From an uncultured Mediterranea sp. (GTDB taxonomy: Bacteria > Bacteroidota > Bacteroidia > Bacteroidales > Bacteroidaceae), in NCBI GenBank assembly GCA_945641355.1, contig CALZEQ010000005.1, forward strand, positions 1 to 64,000: a stretch of DNA of 64,000 bases, written 5' to 3'. Positions 18,871-28,799 of this stretch are shown here, in pieces (position 1 is the first letter of the stretch; every line of letters starts with the position of its first letter). Below the pieces are notes generated by a model. The model was not told the origin of the DNA. It searched no databases and saw nothing but the letters and a program-made list of their open reading frames with translations. Both the position numbers and the translations under genes were made by a program.

Positions 18871-20230
18871 CCATACTGACATCATGCAACAATCATCTAT
18901 CAAAACTTTCCTGAAGACATACCTTGACCTGCGCAAGGACAAGGATAACGAACTGGCCACCGTCGATTCCATCCGCAAAGGGGTGGAGTTCAAGGGAGCC
19001 AACCTGTGGATTCTGATACTGGCCATCTTCATGGCCTCGTTGGGACTGAACGTCAACTCCACCGCCGTCATCATCGGTGCCATGTTGATATCTCCCCTGA
19101 TGGGTCCCATCATGGGAGTCGGCCTCTCTGTGGGACTGAACGACTTCGAACTGATGAAACGCTCGCTCAAGAGCTATTTCATCACCACCTTGTTCAGTGT
19201 CACTACCGCCACCATTTTCTTCCTCATCAGTCCTGTGGCCGAGGGTCAGTCCGAGTTGCTGGCACGCACCTCGCCCACCATCTACGATGTCTTCATCGCC
19301 TTGTTGGGCGGTTTGGCCGGTGTCATCGCCCTTTCTACCAAAGAGAAGGGCAACGTCATCCCTGGCGTAGCCATCGCCACGGCCCTGATGCCCCCTCTCT
19401 GTACCGCCGGCTACGGCCTGGCTACCGGCAGTGCCGCCTATTTCTTCGGTGCCTTCTACCTCTACTTCATCAACTCCGTCTTCATCAGCCTGGCGACCTT
19501 CACCGGCGTGCGGGTAATGCACTTCCAGCGGAAGGCGTTCGCCGACAAGGGACGCGAGCTGAAGGTTCGCCGCACCATCGTCTTCGTAGTGATACTGACC
19601 CTCTGCCCTGCCGTCTACCTCACGGTGGGCATCATCCGCGACATGCTGTTTCAGGGCAGTGCCAACCGCTTTATCAACGAACAGCTCTCATTTGCGGATA
19701 CCCAGGTGCTGGACAAGAGGATTACCCGCGGCAGCGAAGGTGCAGAGATACGTGTCGTACTGATTGGTGAAGAGGTACCCGAAGCCTCCCTAGCCATCGC
19801 CCGCAGCAAACTGAAGGAGTATAACTTGGAAGAGACCCGGCTCACTGTTCTGCAAGGCAAGAACCGCGAGGAGCTGGACATCTCCTCCATCCGCGCCATG
19901 GTGATGGAGGATTTCTACAAGAACAGCGAAGAACGCCTGCAGCAGCAGAAGCAGACCATCGCCTCCTTGCAGAACGACCTGGAGCAATATCGGAAATTCG
20001 ATGAACTGAGCCGACGCATCATTCCCGAGCTGAAGGTGCTCTATCCCAACGTACAGAGCATCGCCCTTTCACAGGCACTGGAGCAGACGGTAGACAGCCT
20101 CCGTACGGACACCGTCACCCTCTGTGTCCTACAGTTCGACAAGCAGCCCCGAGAGAGTGAGAAGGCCAAAATGACCGACTGGCTGAAGGCACGTACCGGT
20201 GCCGGCAAGCTGCGCCTGATTACCCGCTAA
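18863..20230 (+). CDS. DUF389 (TIGR00341-type) integral membrane protein
   Basis: A 455-residue protein. Residues 45-240 hold about six transmembrane helices, including the very conserved NSTAVIIGAMLISPLMGPIM segment that marks DUF389. The C-terminal 200 residues are soluble with a coiled-coil-like region (about 350-385, EERLQQQKQTIASLQNDLEQY). The function of the family is unknown. A second in-frame ATG at 18884 is a possible start; the one at 18863 overlaps the flippase gene by eight bases. Confidence 0.88.
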   Translation: MRNHTDIMQQSSIKTFLKTYLDLRKDKDNELATVDSIRKGVEFKGANLWILILAIFMASLGLNVNSTAVIIGAMLISPLMGPIMGVGLSVGLNDFELMKRSLKSYFITTLFSVTTATIFFLISPVAEGQSELLARTSPTIYDVFIALLGGLAGVIALSTKEKGNVIPGVAIATALMPPLCTAGYGLATGSAAYFFGAFYLYFINSVFISLATFTGVRVMHFQRKAFADKGRELKVRRTIVFVVILTLCPAVYLTVGIIRDMLFQGSANRFINEQLSFADTQVLDKRITRGSEGAEIRVVLIGEEVPEASLAIARSKLKEYNLEETRLTVLQGKNREELDISSIRAMVMEDFYKNSEERLQQQKQTIASLQNDLEQYRKFDELSRRIIPELKVLYPNVQSIALSQALEQTVDSLRTDTVTLCVLQFDKQPRESEKAKMTDWLKARTGAGKLRLITR

Positions 20231-20273
20231 AAGGGAAGCGATTGTTTCACCCCAAGCACCTGTTTACGTTGCC

Positions 20274-22445
20274 ATGAAATCCCTACACAGACCTCTTCTG
20301 AACGTCATCATCCTTCTCTGTCTCTGCCTGACGGGCAGCTCCCTACGCGCCGACGAAGGCATGTGGATGGTAGGCCGCCTAGACAAAGCCACCCATCGCC
20401 ACATGAAGCAGATGGGGCTGCAGCTCGCTGCCCGCCAGCTTTACCACCCCTCACACCCTTCGCTGAAGGATGCCGTCGTCAGCTTCGGCGGCTTCTGTTC
20501 GGGTGTAGTGGTGAGCCGTGAAGGCCTGCTGCTCACCAACCACCATTGCGGGTTCAGCAGTGTACAGCAGTTGTCATCGCCAGCGCACGACTACCTGCAG
20601 GACGGCTTTGTGGCAACCGACCACCGTGACGAGCTACCCTGCCCCGACCTCTATGTCCGCTTCCTGCTCCGGCAGGAAGATGTGACGCGCCGTATCCTCT
20701 CCGCCGTCACTCCTGCCATGGACGAGGCGGCACGCACTGCAGCAACCGATTCCGTCAGTCTGCTCATCAGCGAAGAGGTCTTCCGTCAGGACTCCACCCT
20801 TACCGGCATCGTCGACAGCTACTATGGCGGCAGCGAATTTGTCCTCTCCGTCTACCGCGACTACACCGACATCCGGTTGGTATTCGCCCCACCCTCCTCC
20901 ATCGGCAAGTTCGGATGGGACAGTGACAACTGGATGTGGCCCCGCCATACAGGCGACTTCTGCCTCTTCCGCATCTATGCCGGCCCCGACAACCTGCCGG
21001 CCGACTATGCTCCCTCCAACGTCCCCTACCGTCCCCGTCAGGTGGTTGCCCTGTCGCTAGACGGCTACCGCGAAGGCGACTTCTGCATGACGATGGGCTA
21101 TCCGGGCAGCACCGACCGTTTCCTGTCGTCGTATGGCGTAGAAGAGCAGCTTGCGACCACCGTCCAGGCACAGACCGACATACGCGGCATCAAGCAGGCC
21201 ATCTGGAAGCGTCGGATGGAGCGCAGCGACACCATCCGCCTGCAGTATGCCTCCAAGTACGACGAGAGTTCCAACTACTGGAAGCACAGCATCGGTCTGA
21301 GCCAGACAGTGCACCGTCTGCATGTACTGGAGCGGAAACGCGCTCTGGAACAGCGTCTGCGCGAGCAACTGCGCCGTCTGTCCGACACCAAGGAGACCGA
21401 CGGTGACCTGCTGCACCTCTTCAGCCGGTTGGAGCTGGCTTACAAAGCACATCGCGAAGCCGCCCGGGCGCAAGCCTATCTCATGGAGTCGTTCCTCAAC
21501 GGCCCGGAGCTGATACAGCAGGCACTCACCATTCTGAACCTCGACCTCGATGCCGACACACAGAGCATCACATACCAGCTGCAACGACTGGCCGATAAAT
21601 ATACCGATATGGATGCCGGGATTGACAAAGAGGTCTTCGCCACATTGACCGAAGCCTACCGCCGTCAGGTCTCCTCCGACTACCTGCCCGAGTTCTACCA
21701 GACCATCGATACCCTCTATGGAGGCGATTGCCGGGCCTTTGCCGATACCCTCTATGCACGTACCCGTTTGGCCACCCCCGACGGATTCCAACGTTTTCTG
21801 CAACGCGACAGCACATACCAGCTGGTGGACGATCCGGCCATCTCCCTCTGCATCGACCTGTTGACACAGTTCTTTGAAATGAACCTACAGCTGCAATCAC
21901 CCGCACAGGACATCCAACAGGGCGAGCGACAGCTCACCGCTGCCCTCCGCCAACTGGATGCCTCCCGCTTCGCCTACCCCGATGCCAACTCCACCATGCG
22001 CCTCAGCTTCGGCAGGGTATGTGGCTACACTCCCTATGACGGAGCCGAATACCGACACTACACCACCACGCAGGGCATTCTGCAGAAAGCGCGCGACCGT
22101 GCCGGCGACCGCGACTTCTACCTGCAGCCCCGACTCCACGAACTGCTCTCCAACGCATCATCCAGCCCTTACGCCGATGCCACGGGCCAGATGAAGGTAT
22201 GTTTCCTCTCCGATACCGACATCACGGGCGGCAACAGCGGCAGTGCCCTGTTCAATGCCCGCGGTGAGTTGCTGGGCTTGGCCTTCGACGGCAACTGGGA
22301 GGCCATGAGCAGCGACCTCCTCTACGAGCCACGCCTGCAACGTACCATTGCCGTGGACATCCGCTACATTCTGTTCATCATCCATCAATACGGCCATGCT
22401 CCCCACCTGGTGGAGGAGATGACCGGCTCTGCTGCGCGCCTATGA
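20274..22445 (+). CDS. S46-family dipeptidyl-peptidase, DPP7-like
   Basis: A 723-residue exported serine exopeptidase of family S46, found mainly in Bacteroidetes and known for releasing dipeptides from peptides in the periplasm. A signal peptide occupies about residues 1-26. The histidine block LLLTNHHCGFSS lies at 86-97 and the serine motif GGNSGS places the catalytic Ser at 655. Residue 673 is Gly; in characterised members Gly here goes with DPP7-type preference for hydrophobic P1 residues, Arg with DPP11-type acidic preference. Specificity is therefore an inference. It overlaps the next gene by four bases. Confidence 0.92.
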   Translation: MKSLHRPLLNVIILLCLCLTGSSLRADEGMWMVGRLDKATHRHMKQMGLQLAARQLYHPSHPSLKDAVVSFGGFCSGVVVSREGLLLTNHHCGFSSVQQLSSPAHDYLQDGFVATDHRDELPCPDLYVRFLLRQEDVTRRILSAVTPAMDEAARTAATDSVSLLISEEVFRQDSTLTGIVDSYYGGSEFVLSVYRDYTDIRLVFAPPSSIGKFGWDSDNWMWPRHTGDFCLFRIYAGPDNLPADYAPSNVPYRPRQVVALSLDGYREGDFCMTMGYPGSTDRFLSSYGVEEQLATTVQAQTDIRGIKQAIWKRRMERSDTIRLQYASKYDESSNYWKHSIGLSQTVHRLHVLERKRALEQRLREQLRRLSDTKETDGDLLHLFSRLELAYKAHREAARAQAYLMESFLNGPELIQQALTILNLDLDADTQSITYQLQRLADKYTDMDAGIDKEVFATLTEAYRRQVSSDYLPEFYQTIDTLYGGDCRAFADTLYARTRLATPDGFQRFLQRDSTYQLVDDPAISLCIDLLTQFFEMNLQLQSPAQDIQQGERQLTAALRQLDASRFAYPDANSTMRLSFGRVCGYTPYDGAEYRHYTTTQGILQKARDRAGDRDFYLQPRLHELLSNASSSPYADATGQMKVCFLSDTDITGGNSGSALFNARGELLGLAFDGNWEAMSSDLLYEPRLQRTIAVDIRYILFIIHQYGHAPHLVEEMTGSAARL

Positions 22446-23668
22446 CACCCGCAACCCTCCAGTTCATCCGTACCCACCGCACCGACGACGTCCGCCTGCT
22501 GGCACTGCAAGCCGCCCGCTATCCGGAGGTAGAGATGGAGACGGCCCTCACGCAGATAGCCGGATGGCAGATGGCACGACACAAGCTGCCCAGCTGGGCC
22601 GCGTGCCCCGACATCCTCTATCCGCCTCACCTCTCCATGGAGCAATGTTCGTCCGAAGCCACCGCCCGCTACAAAGCCGATGTCGTGAAGGCCCAAGGGG
22701 AGGCAGCACACAGCCTGACGGACCTCACCGGCGGATTCGGTATCGACTGTTCCTTTCTCTCCACCTGCTTTGAGGAGGTGACCTACGTAGAGCGTCAAGC
22801 AGTACTGTGCGAGGCAGCTGTACACAACTTCCAGTTGTTGGGGCTGCCGCACATTCGAGTGTGCCACACCGATGCCATCCGCCATCTGCAGGCCATGGCA
22901 CCCTGCGACTGGATATTCATAGACCCTGCCCGCCGCGACGGACAGGGAGGCAAGACCGTTGCTATGGCCGATTGCGAACCCGACGTAGCCCAGCTGGAGT
23001 CCCTACTCTGTAGCAAGGGGAAGCGGGTATTGGTCAAGCTCTCTCCCATGCTGGACCTTAGCCAAGCCCTACACACCCTGAAGCACGTAGAAGAGGCACA
23101 CATCGTGGCCAGCGACGGCGAGTGCAAGGAACTGCTCCTGATGCTGAACGGAACAGTCACCCCGTCCGCCGACGACGTACCCATCTGTTGCATCGACCTG
23201 CCGCGCCTCCTGCCCGACAATCCCTCCCTCGTCAGCAACCGCCCCCTCCCCTTCCGCTTCACCCGACGCACGGAGCGAGAAGTGGCCTGCCCCTATGCCG
23301 ATGTCCCCAGACAGTATCTCTACGAACCCCATGCCGCCCTGCTGAAGGCGGGTGCCTACCGCAGCCTGACGCAACGTTATGAGGTGTCCAAGCTGCATCC
23401 CAGCAGCCATCTCTACACCTCTGACACGCTGATAGCCGACTTCCCCGGCCGTTGTTTCCGCGTCCTTCGTTGTCAAGGATTTTCCAAGAAGGAGATAAAG
23501 GCTCTCCAAGCCTCTGTCTCCCGCGCCAACCTCACCGTCCGCAACTTCCCCGCTACCGTAGCCGAGCTGCGCCGCAAGCTGAAGCTGGCCGAAGGAGGCG
23601 ACCTTTACCTTTTTGCCACTACGCTGAATGACAACAGCAAAGCACTGATACTATGCCAGAAAGCATAA
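22442..23668 (+). CDS. Class I SAM-dependent methyltransferase, THUMP-like domain protein
   Basis: A 408-residue protein with a methyltransferase core: the SAM-binding block DLTGGFGIDCSFLS (about 97-110), an acidic VERQ end of strand two, and the catalytic-type motif FIDPARRD (about 159-166), which resembles the DPA(R) motif of RNA methyltransferases. The C-terminal region matches the THUMP-like family, suggesting RNA as substrate. The target is not known. Translation is coupled to the S46 peptidase by an ATGA overlap. Confidence 0.82.
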   Translation: MTPATLQFIRTHRTDDVRLLALQAARYPEVEMETALTQIAGWQMARHKLPSWAACPDILYPPHLSMEQCSSEATARYKADVVKAQGEAAHSLTDLTGGFGIDCSFLSTCFEEVTYVERQAVLCEAAVHNFQLLGLPHIRVCHTDAIRHLQAMAPCDWIFIDPARRDGQGGKTVAMADCEPDVAQLESLLCSKGKRVLVKLSPMLDLSQALHTLKHVEEAHIVASDGECKELLLMLNGTVTPSADDVPICCIDLPRLLPDNPSLVSNRPLPFRFTRRTEREVACPYADVPRQYLYEPHAALLKAGAYRSLTQRYEVSKLHPSSHLYTSDTLIADFPGRCFRVLRCQGFSKKEIKALQASVSRANLTVRNFPATVAELRRKLKLAEGGDLYLFATTLNDNSKALILCQKA

Positions 23669-23998
23669 GAAGATGCATTGAATTACCCAAACCGAAGCAA
23701 GCCTCTCCATTGCGACAAGCCACTTCCTTTCATCCTACAGATTCAAGTCTGTAACATAAGCCAAAATCGGGTTTAAAACCTCCTGTCGAAAAGTTTTAAA
23801 GAACAAGGGCAGAAGTTTTAAACCTTTTGTGCAGAAGTTTTAATGCTGTCGGCAGGATGTTTCCAACCTCTCTTGTTGCGCTTAGGTGTCAAGATTCGTT
23901 CACACTCACAGGACGACCGTTTCAAAAATCCTCTCTTGTAGCAAGCGATTCACGAAAAAAATGCCTACATTTGCCACTGACAATCCCTAACGACAGAT
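23669..23998. other. Intergenic region with AGAAGTTTTAA repeats upstream of the topoisomerase gene
   Basis: No gene is seen. Between about 23770 and 23845 the sequence repeats a short AT-rich motif, (G)(C)AGAAGTTTTAA or AAAAGTTTTAAA, four times at uneven spacing. A TACATTTG -7 box at 23966-23973 lies 25 bases before the topoisomerase ATG. Confidence 0.6.
23966..23973 (+). promoter_or_regulatory. -7 element of the topoisomerase gene
   Basis: TACATTTG matches TAnnTTTG and lies 25 bases before the ATG at 23999. The nearest TTG upstream (23936-23938) is spaced 27 bases away, longer than usual. Confidence 0.6.
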
Positions 23999-26677
23999 AT
24001 GAGCGAAGAAATCAATACCCCGAAAGACGAATTAGGCAACGAGATGCCCAATCCCGACACTGAAAACCATTCCGACTACAAGCCGGCCGACACCAAGGAT
24101 GTAGGCGCAAAGCATCAGCTGAGCGGCATGTATCAGAACTGGTTTCTGGACTATGCCTCGTATGTCATACTGGAACGTGCCGTACCCCACATCATGGACG
24201 GACTGAAACCGGTGCAACGCCGCATCCTGCACACCATGCGCCGCATGGAGGACGGACGTTACAACAAGGTGGCCAACATTGTGGGCGAAGCCATGAAGTT
24301 TCACCCACACGGTGATGCCTCCATCAAAGACGCACTGGTACAACTGGGTCAGAAAGACCTGCTCATCGACTGTCAAGGTAACTGGGGAAACATCCTGACG
24401 GGTGACGACGCTGCCGCCGCCCGATACATCGAGGCCCGCTTGACCAAATTTGCCCTGGACGTGGTGTTCAATCCCAAGACCACCGAATGGCAGTTCTCCT
24501 ACGACGGCCGCAACAAAGAACCGGTGACGCTACCCGTCAAGTTCCCGCTGCTGCTGGCCCAGGGTGTGGAGGGCATCGCCGTGGGCCTCTCCTCTAAGAT
24601 ATTGCCACACAACTTCAACGAGCTGTGCGAAGCAGCTGTCAAGTACCTGCACCACGAAGAGTTCCGCCTCTATCCCGACTTCCAGACGGGAGGCAGCATC
24701 GACATCAGCAAGTACAACGACGGCGAGCGGGGCGGCTCCGTGCGCGTGCGTGCCCGCATTGAAAAGGTAGACAACAAGACCCTGGCCGTGAAAGAGATTC
24801 CTTATGGCAAGACGGTGGCCACTGTATGCGACTCCATCGTGAAGGCCAGCGAGAAGGGGAAAATCAAGATACGCAAGGTGGAAGACCTGACATCGGGCAA
24901 CGTAGAGATATTGGTACACCTGGCCCCAGGTGCATCGAGCGACAAGACCATCGATGCCCTGTATGCCTTTACCGACTGCGAGATAAGCATCTCGCCCAAC
25001 TGCTGCGTCATCGACGAGCGAAAGCCTCACTTCCTCAACGTGAGCGACGTACTGCGCAAGTCGGTGGACAACACACTGAACCTGCTGCGACGCGAACTGG
25101 AGATACGCAAGAACGAACTTCTGGAAAGCCTGCACTTCGCCTCGCTGGAGAAGATATTCATCGAAGAGCGCATCTACAAGGACCGCGAGTTTGAAGAGGC
25201 CAAGAACATGGATGCTGCCTGCGAGCACATCGACAACCGCCTCACTCCCTACTACCCCTCGTTTGTGCGTGAAGTGACCAAGGAAGATATCCTGAAACTG
25301 ATGGAAATCAAGATGGCCCGCATCCTGAAGTTCAACTCGGACAAGGCGGAAGAGTTGATTGCCCGTCTGAAGAACGACGTGGAGGAGATAGAGAACCACC
25401 TGGCCCACATCGTAGAGTATACGGTAGAGTGGTTCCGTATGCTGCAGGAGAAGTACGGCAAGCAGTTCCCCCGCCGTACTGAACTGCGCAACTTCGACGT
25501 CATCGACTCGACCAAAGTCATCGAAGCCAACGAGAAACTCTACATCAACCGCGAAGAGGGCTTCATCGGCACCAGCCTGAAGAAGGACGAGTTTGTGGCC
25601 AACTGCTCGAACATCGACGATGTCATCCTCTTCTTCCGCGACGGACGCTATATCATTACTCCCGTAGCCGACAAGAAGTTTGTGGGGAAGAACATCCTCT
25701 ATGCCAACATCTTCAAGAAGAATGACAAGCGCACCATCTACAACGTAGTGTACCGCGACGGCAAGGAGGGTACCTACTACATCAAGCGGTTTGCCGTGAC
25801 AGCCATCGTGCGCGACCGCGAGTACGACCTGACACAAGGCACTCCCGACTCACGCATCGTATACTTCAGTGCCAACCCCAACGGTGAGGCCGAAATCATC
25901 AAAGTGACCCTGAAACCCAACCCGCGCATCCGTCGCATCATCTTCGAGGAGGACTTCAGCCTGGTGAACATCAAGGGACGGCAGGCCATGGGCAACATCC
26001 TGACCCGTAACCCGGTGCACCGCATCGCCCTGAAGCAGCGGGGCGGCTCTACGCTGGGCGGACGCAAAGTGTGGTTCGACCGCGATGTGCTCCGCCTTAA
26101 CTACGACGGACGAGGCGAGTTCATCGGCGAGTATCAGAGCGACGAACGCATTCTGGTGGTGCTGGAGAACGGTGATTTCTACACCACTAACTTCGATGTG
26201 AACAACCACTACGAGGACAACATACGCATCCTGGAGAAGTACGACCCCAACAAAATATGGACAGCCGTGCTCTACGATGCCGACCAGCAGAACTATCCCT
26301 ACATCAAGCGGTTCTGCTTCGATGCCACCACGCGCAAGCAGAACTACTTGGGTGACAACAGGCACAACCGCCTGGTGCTGCTGACGGACGAGTGCTATCC
26401 GCGTCTGGAGGTGGTATTCGGCGGGCACGACCACTTCCGCGAGCCGATGGTGATAGAGGCCGACGAGTTCATCGCCGTCAAGGGCTTCAAGGCCAAGGGA
26501 AAACGTCTGACCAACTATACCATCGAGACCGTCAACGAACTGGAACCGACCCGACAGCCGGAGCCACAAACAACTGCCGAAGAGCCCCAAGAGGAGGCCG
26601 AGATACTGGATCCCGACCACGGTAAGAGCGAGAGAGACATACTGGACGAACTGACGGGACAGATGAAACTATTTTGA
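23999..26677 (+). CDS. parC: Type IIA topoisomerase subunit A (topoisomerase IV / gyrase A-like)
   Basis: An 892-residue breakage-reunion subunit. After a variable acidic N-terminus (about 35 residues) comes the conserved core with SYVILERAVPHIMDGLKPVQ, the winged-helix segment HPHGDASIKDALVQLGQ, and the active-site tyrosine in AAARYIEARL (near residue 142). The C-terminal third forms the beta-pinwheel region, without an obvious gyrase GyrA-box, and an acidic tail follows. This and its divergence from GyrA favour topoisomerase IV subunit A. No parE lies beside it; instead an outer-membrane protein follows after ten bases. Confidence 0.88.
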   Translation: MSEEINTPKDELGNEMPNPDTENHSDYKPADTKDVGAKHQLSGMYQNWFLDYASYVILERAVPHIMDGLKPVQRRILHTMRRMEDGRYNKVANIVGEAMKFHPHGDASIKDALVQLGQKDLLIDCQGNWGNILTGDDAAAARYIEARLTKFALDVVFNPKTTEWQFSYDGRNKEPVTLPVKFPLLLAQGVEGIAVGLSSKILPHNFNELCEAAVKYLHHEEFRLYPDFQTGGSIDISKYNDGERGGSVRVRARIEKVDNKTLAVKEIPYGKTVATVCDSIVKASEKGKIKIRKVEDLTSGNVEILVHLAPGASSDKTIDALYAFTDCEISISPNCCVIDERKPHFLNVSDVLRKSVDNTLNLLRRELEIRKNELLESLHFASLEKIFIEERIYKDREFEEAKNMDAACEHIDNRLTPYYPSFVREVTKEDILKLMEIKMARILKFNSDKAEELIARLKNDVEEIENHLAHIVEYTVEWFRMLQEKYGKQFPRRTELRNFDVIDSTKVIEANEKLYINREEGFIGTSLKKDEFVANCSNIDDVILFFRDGRYIITPVADKKFVGKNILYANIFKKNDKRTIYNVVYRDGKEGTYYIKRFAVTAIVRDREYDLTQGTPDSRIVYFSANPNGEAEIIKVTLKPNPRIRRIIFEEDFSLVNIKGRQAMGNILTRNPVHRIALKQRGGSTLGGRKVWFDRDVLRLNYDGRGEFIGEYQSDERILVVLENGDFYTTNFDVNNHYEDNIRILEKYDPNKIWTAVLYDADQQNYPYIKRFCFDATTRKQNYLGDNRHNRLVLLTDECYPRLEVVFGGHDHFREPMVIEADEFIAVKGFKAKGKRLTNYTIETVNELEPTRQPEPQTTAEEPQEEAEILDPDHGKSERDILDELTGQMKLF

Positions 26678-26687
26678 CATACCTAAC

Positions 26688-27506
26688 ATGAAGAAGAAGA
26701 TATTGTCACTGCTCCTGATTGGTTGGCCGGCCCTGCTCATGCTGGCACAACAGACGATGCGACCCGACTCGACCGACCAGACACGCTACCTCACCCGCAC
26801 CACAATGTACGGTGTGGGCTTCACCAACGTATTCGACACCTATCTGTCACCGCAGGAGTACAAGGGGGTAGACTTCCGCATCGCCCGCGAAAGCATGCGC
26901 ATGACGCGGCTCATGGGGGGCAACGTGTCGCAACAGATTTTCTTCCAGGCCGACCTTGGCTACACCCACAACCGGGTGGACAACAACAACACCTTCTCGG
27001 GACTGGTCAACTGGAACTATGCCTTGCACTACAACTTCCGCCTCACCCCCCAGTTCAAGCTGCTGGCCGGTGGCATGGCCGACCTGAACGGAGGCTTTGT
27101 ATACAACCTGCGCAACGGCAACAACCCTGCCCAGGCACGTGCCTACATCAATGTGGGAGCCTCGGGCATGGCCATCTGGGACCTGCGAATCAACCATCGT
27201 CCCCTCACCCTGCGCTACCAGCTGAACCTGCCGCTGGCCGGTATCATGTTCATGCCCAACTACGGACAGTCCTACTACGAGATATTTACGCTGGGCCATT
27301 GGGACGGAGTGGTCAACTTCACCTCGCTCCACAACCAGCCCTCGCTACGGCAACTGCTGACGGCCGACCTGCAGCTGGGACGCACCACCCTGCGCCTCGC
27401 CTACCTGTGGGACGCACAACAGGCGAAAGTCAACGAAATCAAGACCCACACCCACTCACACGTCTTCATGGTGGGAGTCGTCAAACATCTGTATCTGATA
27501 AAATGA
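26688..27506 (+). CDS. Outer-membrane beta-barrel-like protein (DUF3316 type)
   Basis: A 272-residue exported protein with a signal peptide (MKKKILSLLLIGWPALLMLAQQ) and a series of alternating amphipathic strands rich in Tyr, Asn and Arg, as expected for a small outer-membrane barrel. The sequence resembles the DUF3316 family of Bacteroidetes, whose role is unknown; that match is from memory and not computed. It lies ten bases after the topoisomerase gene and is coupled to the S41 peptidase by an ATGA overlap. Confidence 0.7.
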   Translation: MKKKILSLLLIGWPALLMLAQQTMRPDSTDQTRYLTRTTMYGVGFTNVFDTYLSPQEYKGVDFRIARESMRMTRLMGGNVSQQIFFQADLGYTHNRVDNNNTFSGLVNWNYALHYNFRLTPQFKLLAGGMADLNGGFVYNLRNGNNPAQARAYINVGASGMAIWDLRINHRPLTLRYQLNLPLAGIMFMPNYGQSYYEIFTLGHWDGVVNFTSLHNQPSLRQLLTADLQLGRTTLRLAYLWDAQQAKVNEIKTHTHSHVFMVGVVKHLYLIK

Positions 27507-28519
27507 AAAGAAGATATATCACCTACCTCCGCCACACCCTGTGGATGCTGACCATGGCGCTGGCCACCGTCGGCTGTATCCGCGAAGATGAGTTCAGCAA
27601 CACCCCGCAGGGCAACTTCGAAGCCTTGTGGAGCCTCATGGACGAGCACTACTGCTTCTTCGAATACAAGCAAATAGACTGGAACGAAGTGCGCGACCGC
27701 TACCAGCCACTGATTACGGCCGGCATGAGCAACGACGGTCTGTTCGAGGTGCTGGGCAACATGCTGGCCGAACTGAAGGACGGACACGTCAACCTCTACT
27801 CCTCGTCCAACACCGCCCGCTACTGGAACTGGTATCTCGACTACCCGCGCAACTACAACGAGGCACTGATAGAGCAGTACCTGGGCCGTGACTACCGCAT
27901 CGCCGGCGGAGCCAAGTACCGCATACTGGAGGACAACATCGGATACATCAGCTACGAATCGTTCTCGTATGGCATCGGTGAGGGTAACCTGGACGAGATA
28001 CTCTCCTATCTGGCCGTATGCAACGGCCTCATCATCGATGTACGCAACAACGGAGGGGGCAACCTCACCTATGCCACCCGTTTCGCCCAGCGCTTCACCA
28101 ACGAGAAGGTGCTGACCGGCTACATCCAGCACAAGACGGGCAAGGGGCACAACGACTTCTCCGAGCCCACCCCCATCTACACCGAACCTTCCAACAGCAT
28201 ACGGTGGCAGAAGCCGGTAGTGGTACTGACCAACCGTCACTGCTACAGTGCCACCAACGAGTTTGTCAACGCCATGCGCTGTTTCCCCAACGTCACCCTG
28301 CTGGGCGACAAGACGGGCGGAGGCTCCGGCCTTCCCTTCAGTTCGGAGCTGCCCAACGGATGGGGAGTACGCTTCTCGGCCAGCCCCCATTTGGACGCAC
28401 AGAAGCAACATATAGAGTTCGGCATCGACCCTCACATACGGGTAGACATGGAGAAGGATGACGAAGAGAGGGGCGAAGACACCCTCATCGAAGCGGCCCG
28501 ACGTTACCTGAATCAATAG
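27503..28519 (+). CDS. S41-family (C-terminal processing-type) peptidase, lipoprotein
   Basis: A 338-residue protein starting at the ATG that overlaps the previous stop. The lipobox near ATVGC (about residue 24) predicts a lipidated exported protein. An N-terminal helical domain (NFEALWSLMDEHYCFFEYK) is followed by the S41 core: VRNNGGGNLTYATRFAQRF, then the catalytic serine in NRHCYSATNEF. The frame stays open far upstream, but this is the shadow of the previous gene. The protein is short for a tail-specific protease and has no clear PDZ domain. Confidence 0.85.
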   Translation: MKRRYITYLRHTLWMLTMALATVGCIREDEFSNTPQGNFEALWSLMDEHYCFFEYKQIDWNEVRDRYQPLITAGMSNDGLFEVLGNMLAELKDGHVNLYSSSNTARYWNWYLDYPRNYNEALIEQYLGRDYRIAGGAKYRILEDNIGYISYESFSYGIGEGNLDEILSYLAVCNGLIIDVRNNGGGNLTYATRFAQRFTNEKVLTGYIQHKTGKGHNDFSEPTPIYTEPSNSIRWQKPVVVLTNRHCYSATNEFVNAMRCFPNVTLLGDKTGGGSGLPFSSELPNGWGVRFSASPHLDAQKQHIEFGIDPHIRVDMEKDDEERGEDTLIEAARRYLNQ

Positions 28520-28557
28520 CTTCCGCACCCCATCAACAGCTTTTCTTGCACAAAGAA

Positions 28558-28588
28558 TTGGTAGTACAAGAAAAACTTGCTATCTTTG
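28558..28588 (+). promoter_or_regulatory. Promoter of tRNA-Leu
   Basis: TTG (28558-28560), 20 bases, then TATCTTTG (28581-28588): an excellent Bacteroidetes promoter. It starts transcription about 18 bases before the mature tRNA. Confidence 0.85.
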
Positions 28589-28612
28589 CCCACGGATTCA
28601 ACGCATCCACCT

Positions 28613-28697
28613 GCGCATGTGGCGTAATTGGCAGCCGCGCCAGACTTAGGATCTGGTGTCGTAAGACGTGTAGGTTCGAGTCCTATCATGCGCACCA
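28613..28697 (+). tRNA. tRNA-Leu (anticodon UAG)
   Basis: The acceptor stem GCGCATG pairs perfectly with CATGCGC, followed by discriminator A and an encoded CCA. The anticodon stem CCAGA/TCTGG closes a CTTAGGA loop, giving anticodon UAG (reads CUA and other CUN codons). A long variable arm (GTC-GTAA-GAC) and the GGTTCGAGTCC T-arm confirm a leucine tRNA. It has its own promoter and terminator. Confidence 0.97.
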
Positions 28698-28701
28698 CGA
28701 A

Positions 28702-28760
28702 CAGGGGAGTACTCCATCCACTCGTCATCGGGTCATTGGAATGCTCCCCTGCTTGTTTAT
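28702..28760 (+). terminator. Terminator after tRNA-Leu
   Basis: Arms CAGGGGAG (28702-28709) and CTCCCCTG (28744-28751), extended by inner AGTACTCC / GGAATGCT pairings, then a T-rich GCTTGTTTATC. It starts five bases after the CCA end. Confidence 0.75.
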
Positions 28761-28799
28761 CATTAACCTCACGTACTTCTATGCCAATCCGATAAAAAT

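Noticed and set aside
24530..25837. Long antisense frame (435 codons) opposite the topoisomerase gene
   Set aside because: A mirror of the codon bias of the sense gene; no recognisable protein features.
26723..27502. Upstream extension of the S41 peptidase frame
   Set aside because: It reads through the outer-membrane protein gene in another frame; the lipoprotein start at 27503 is clearly better.
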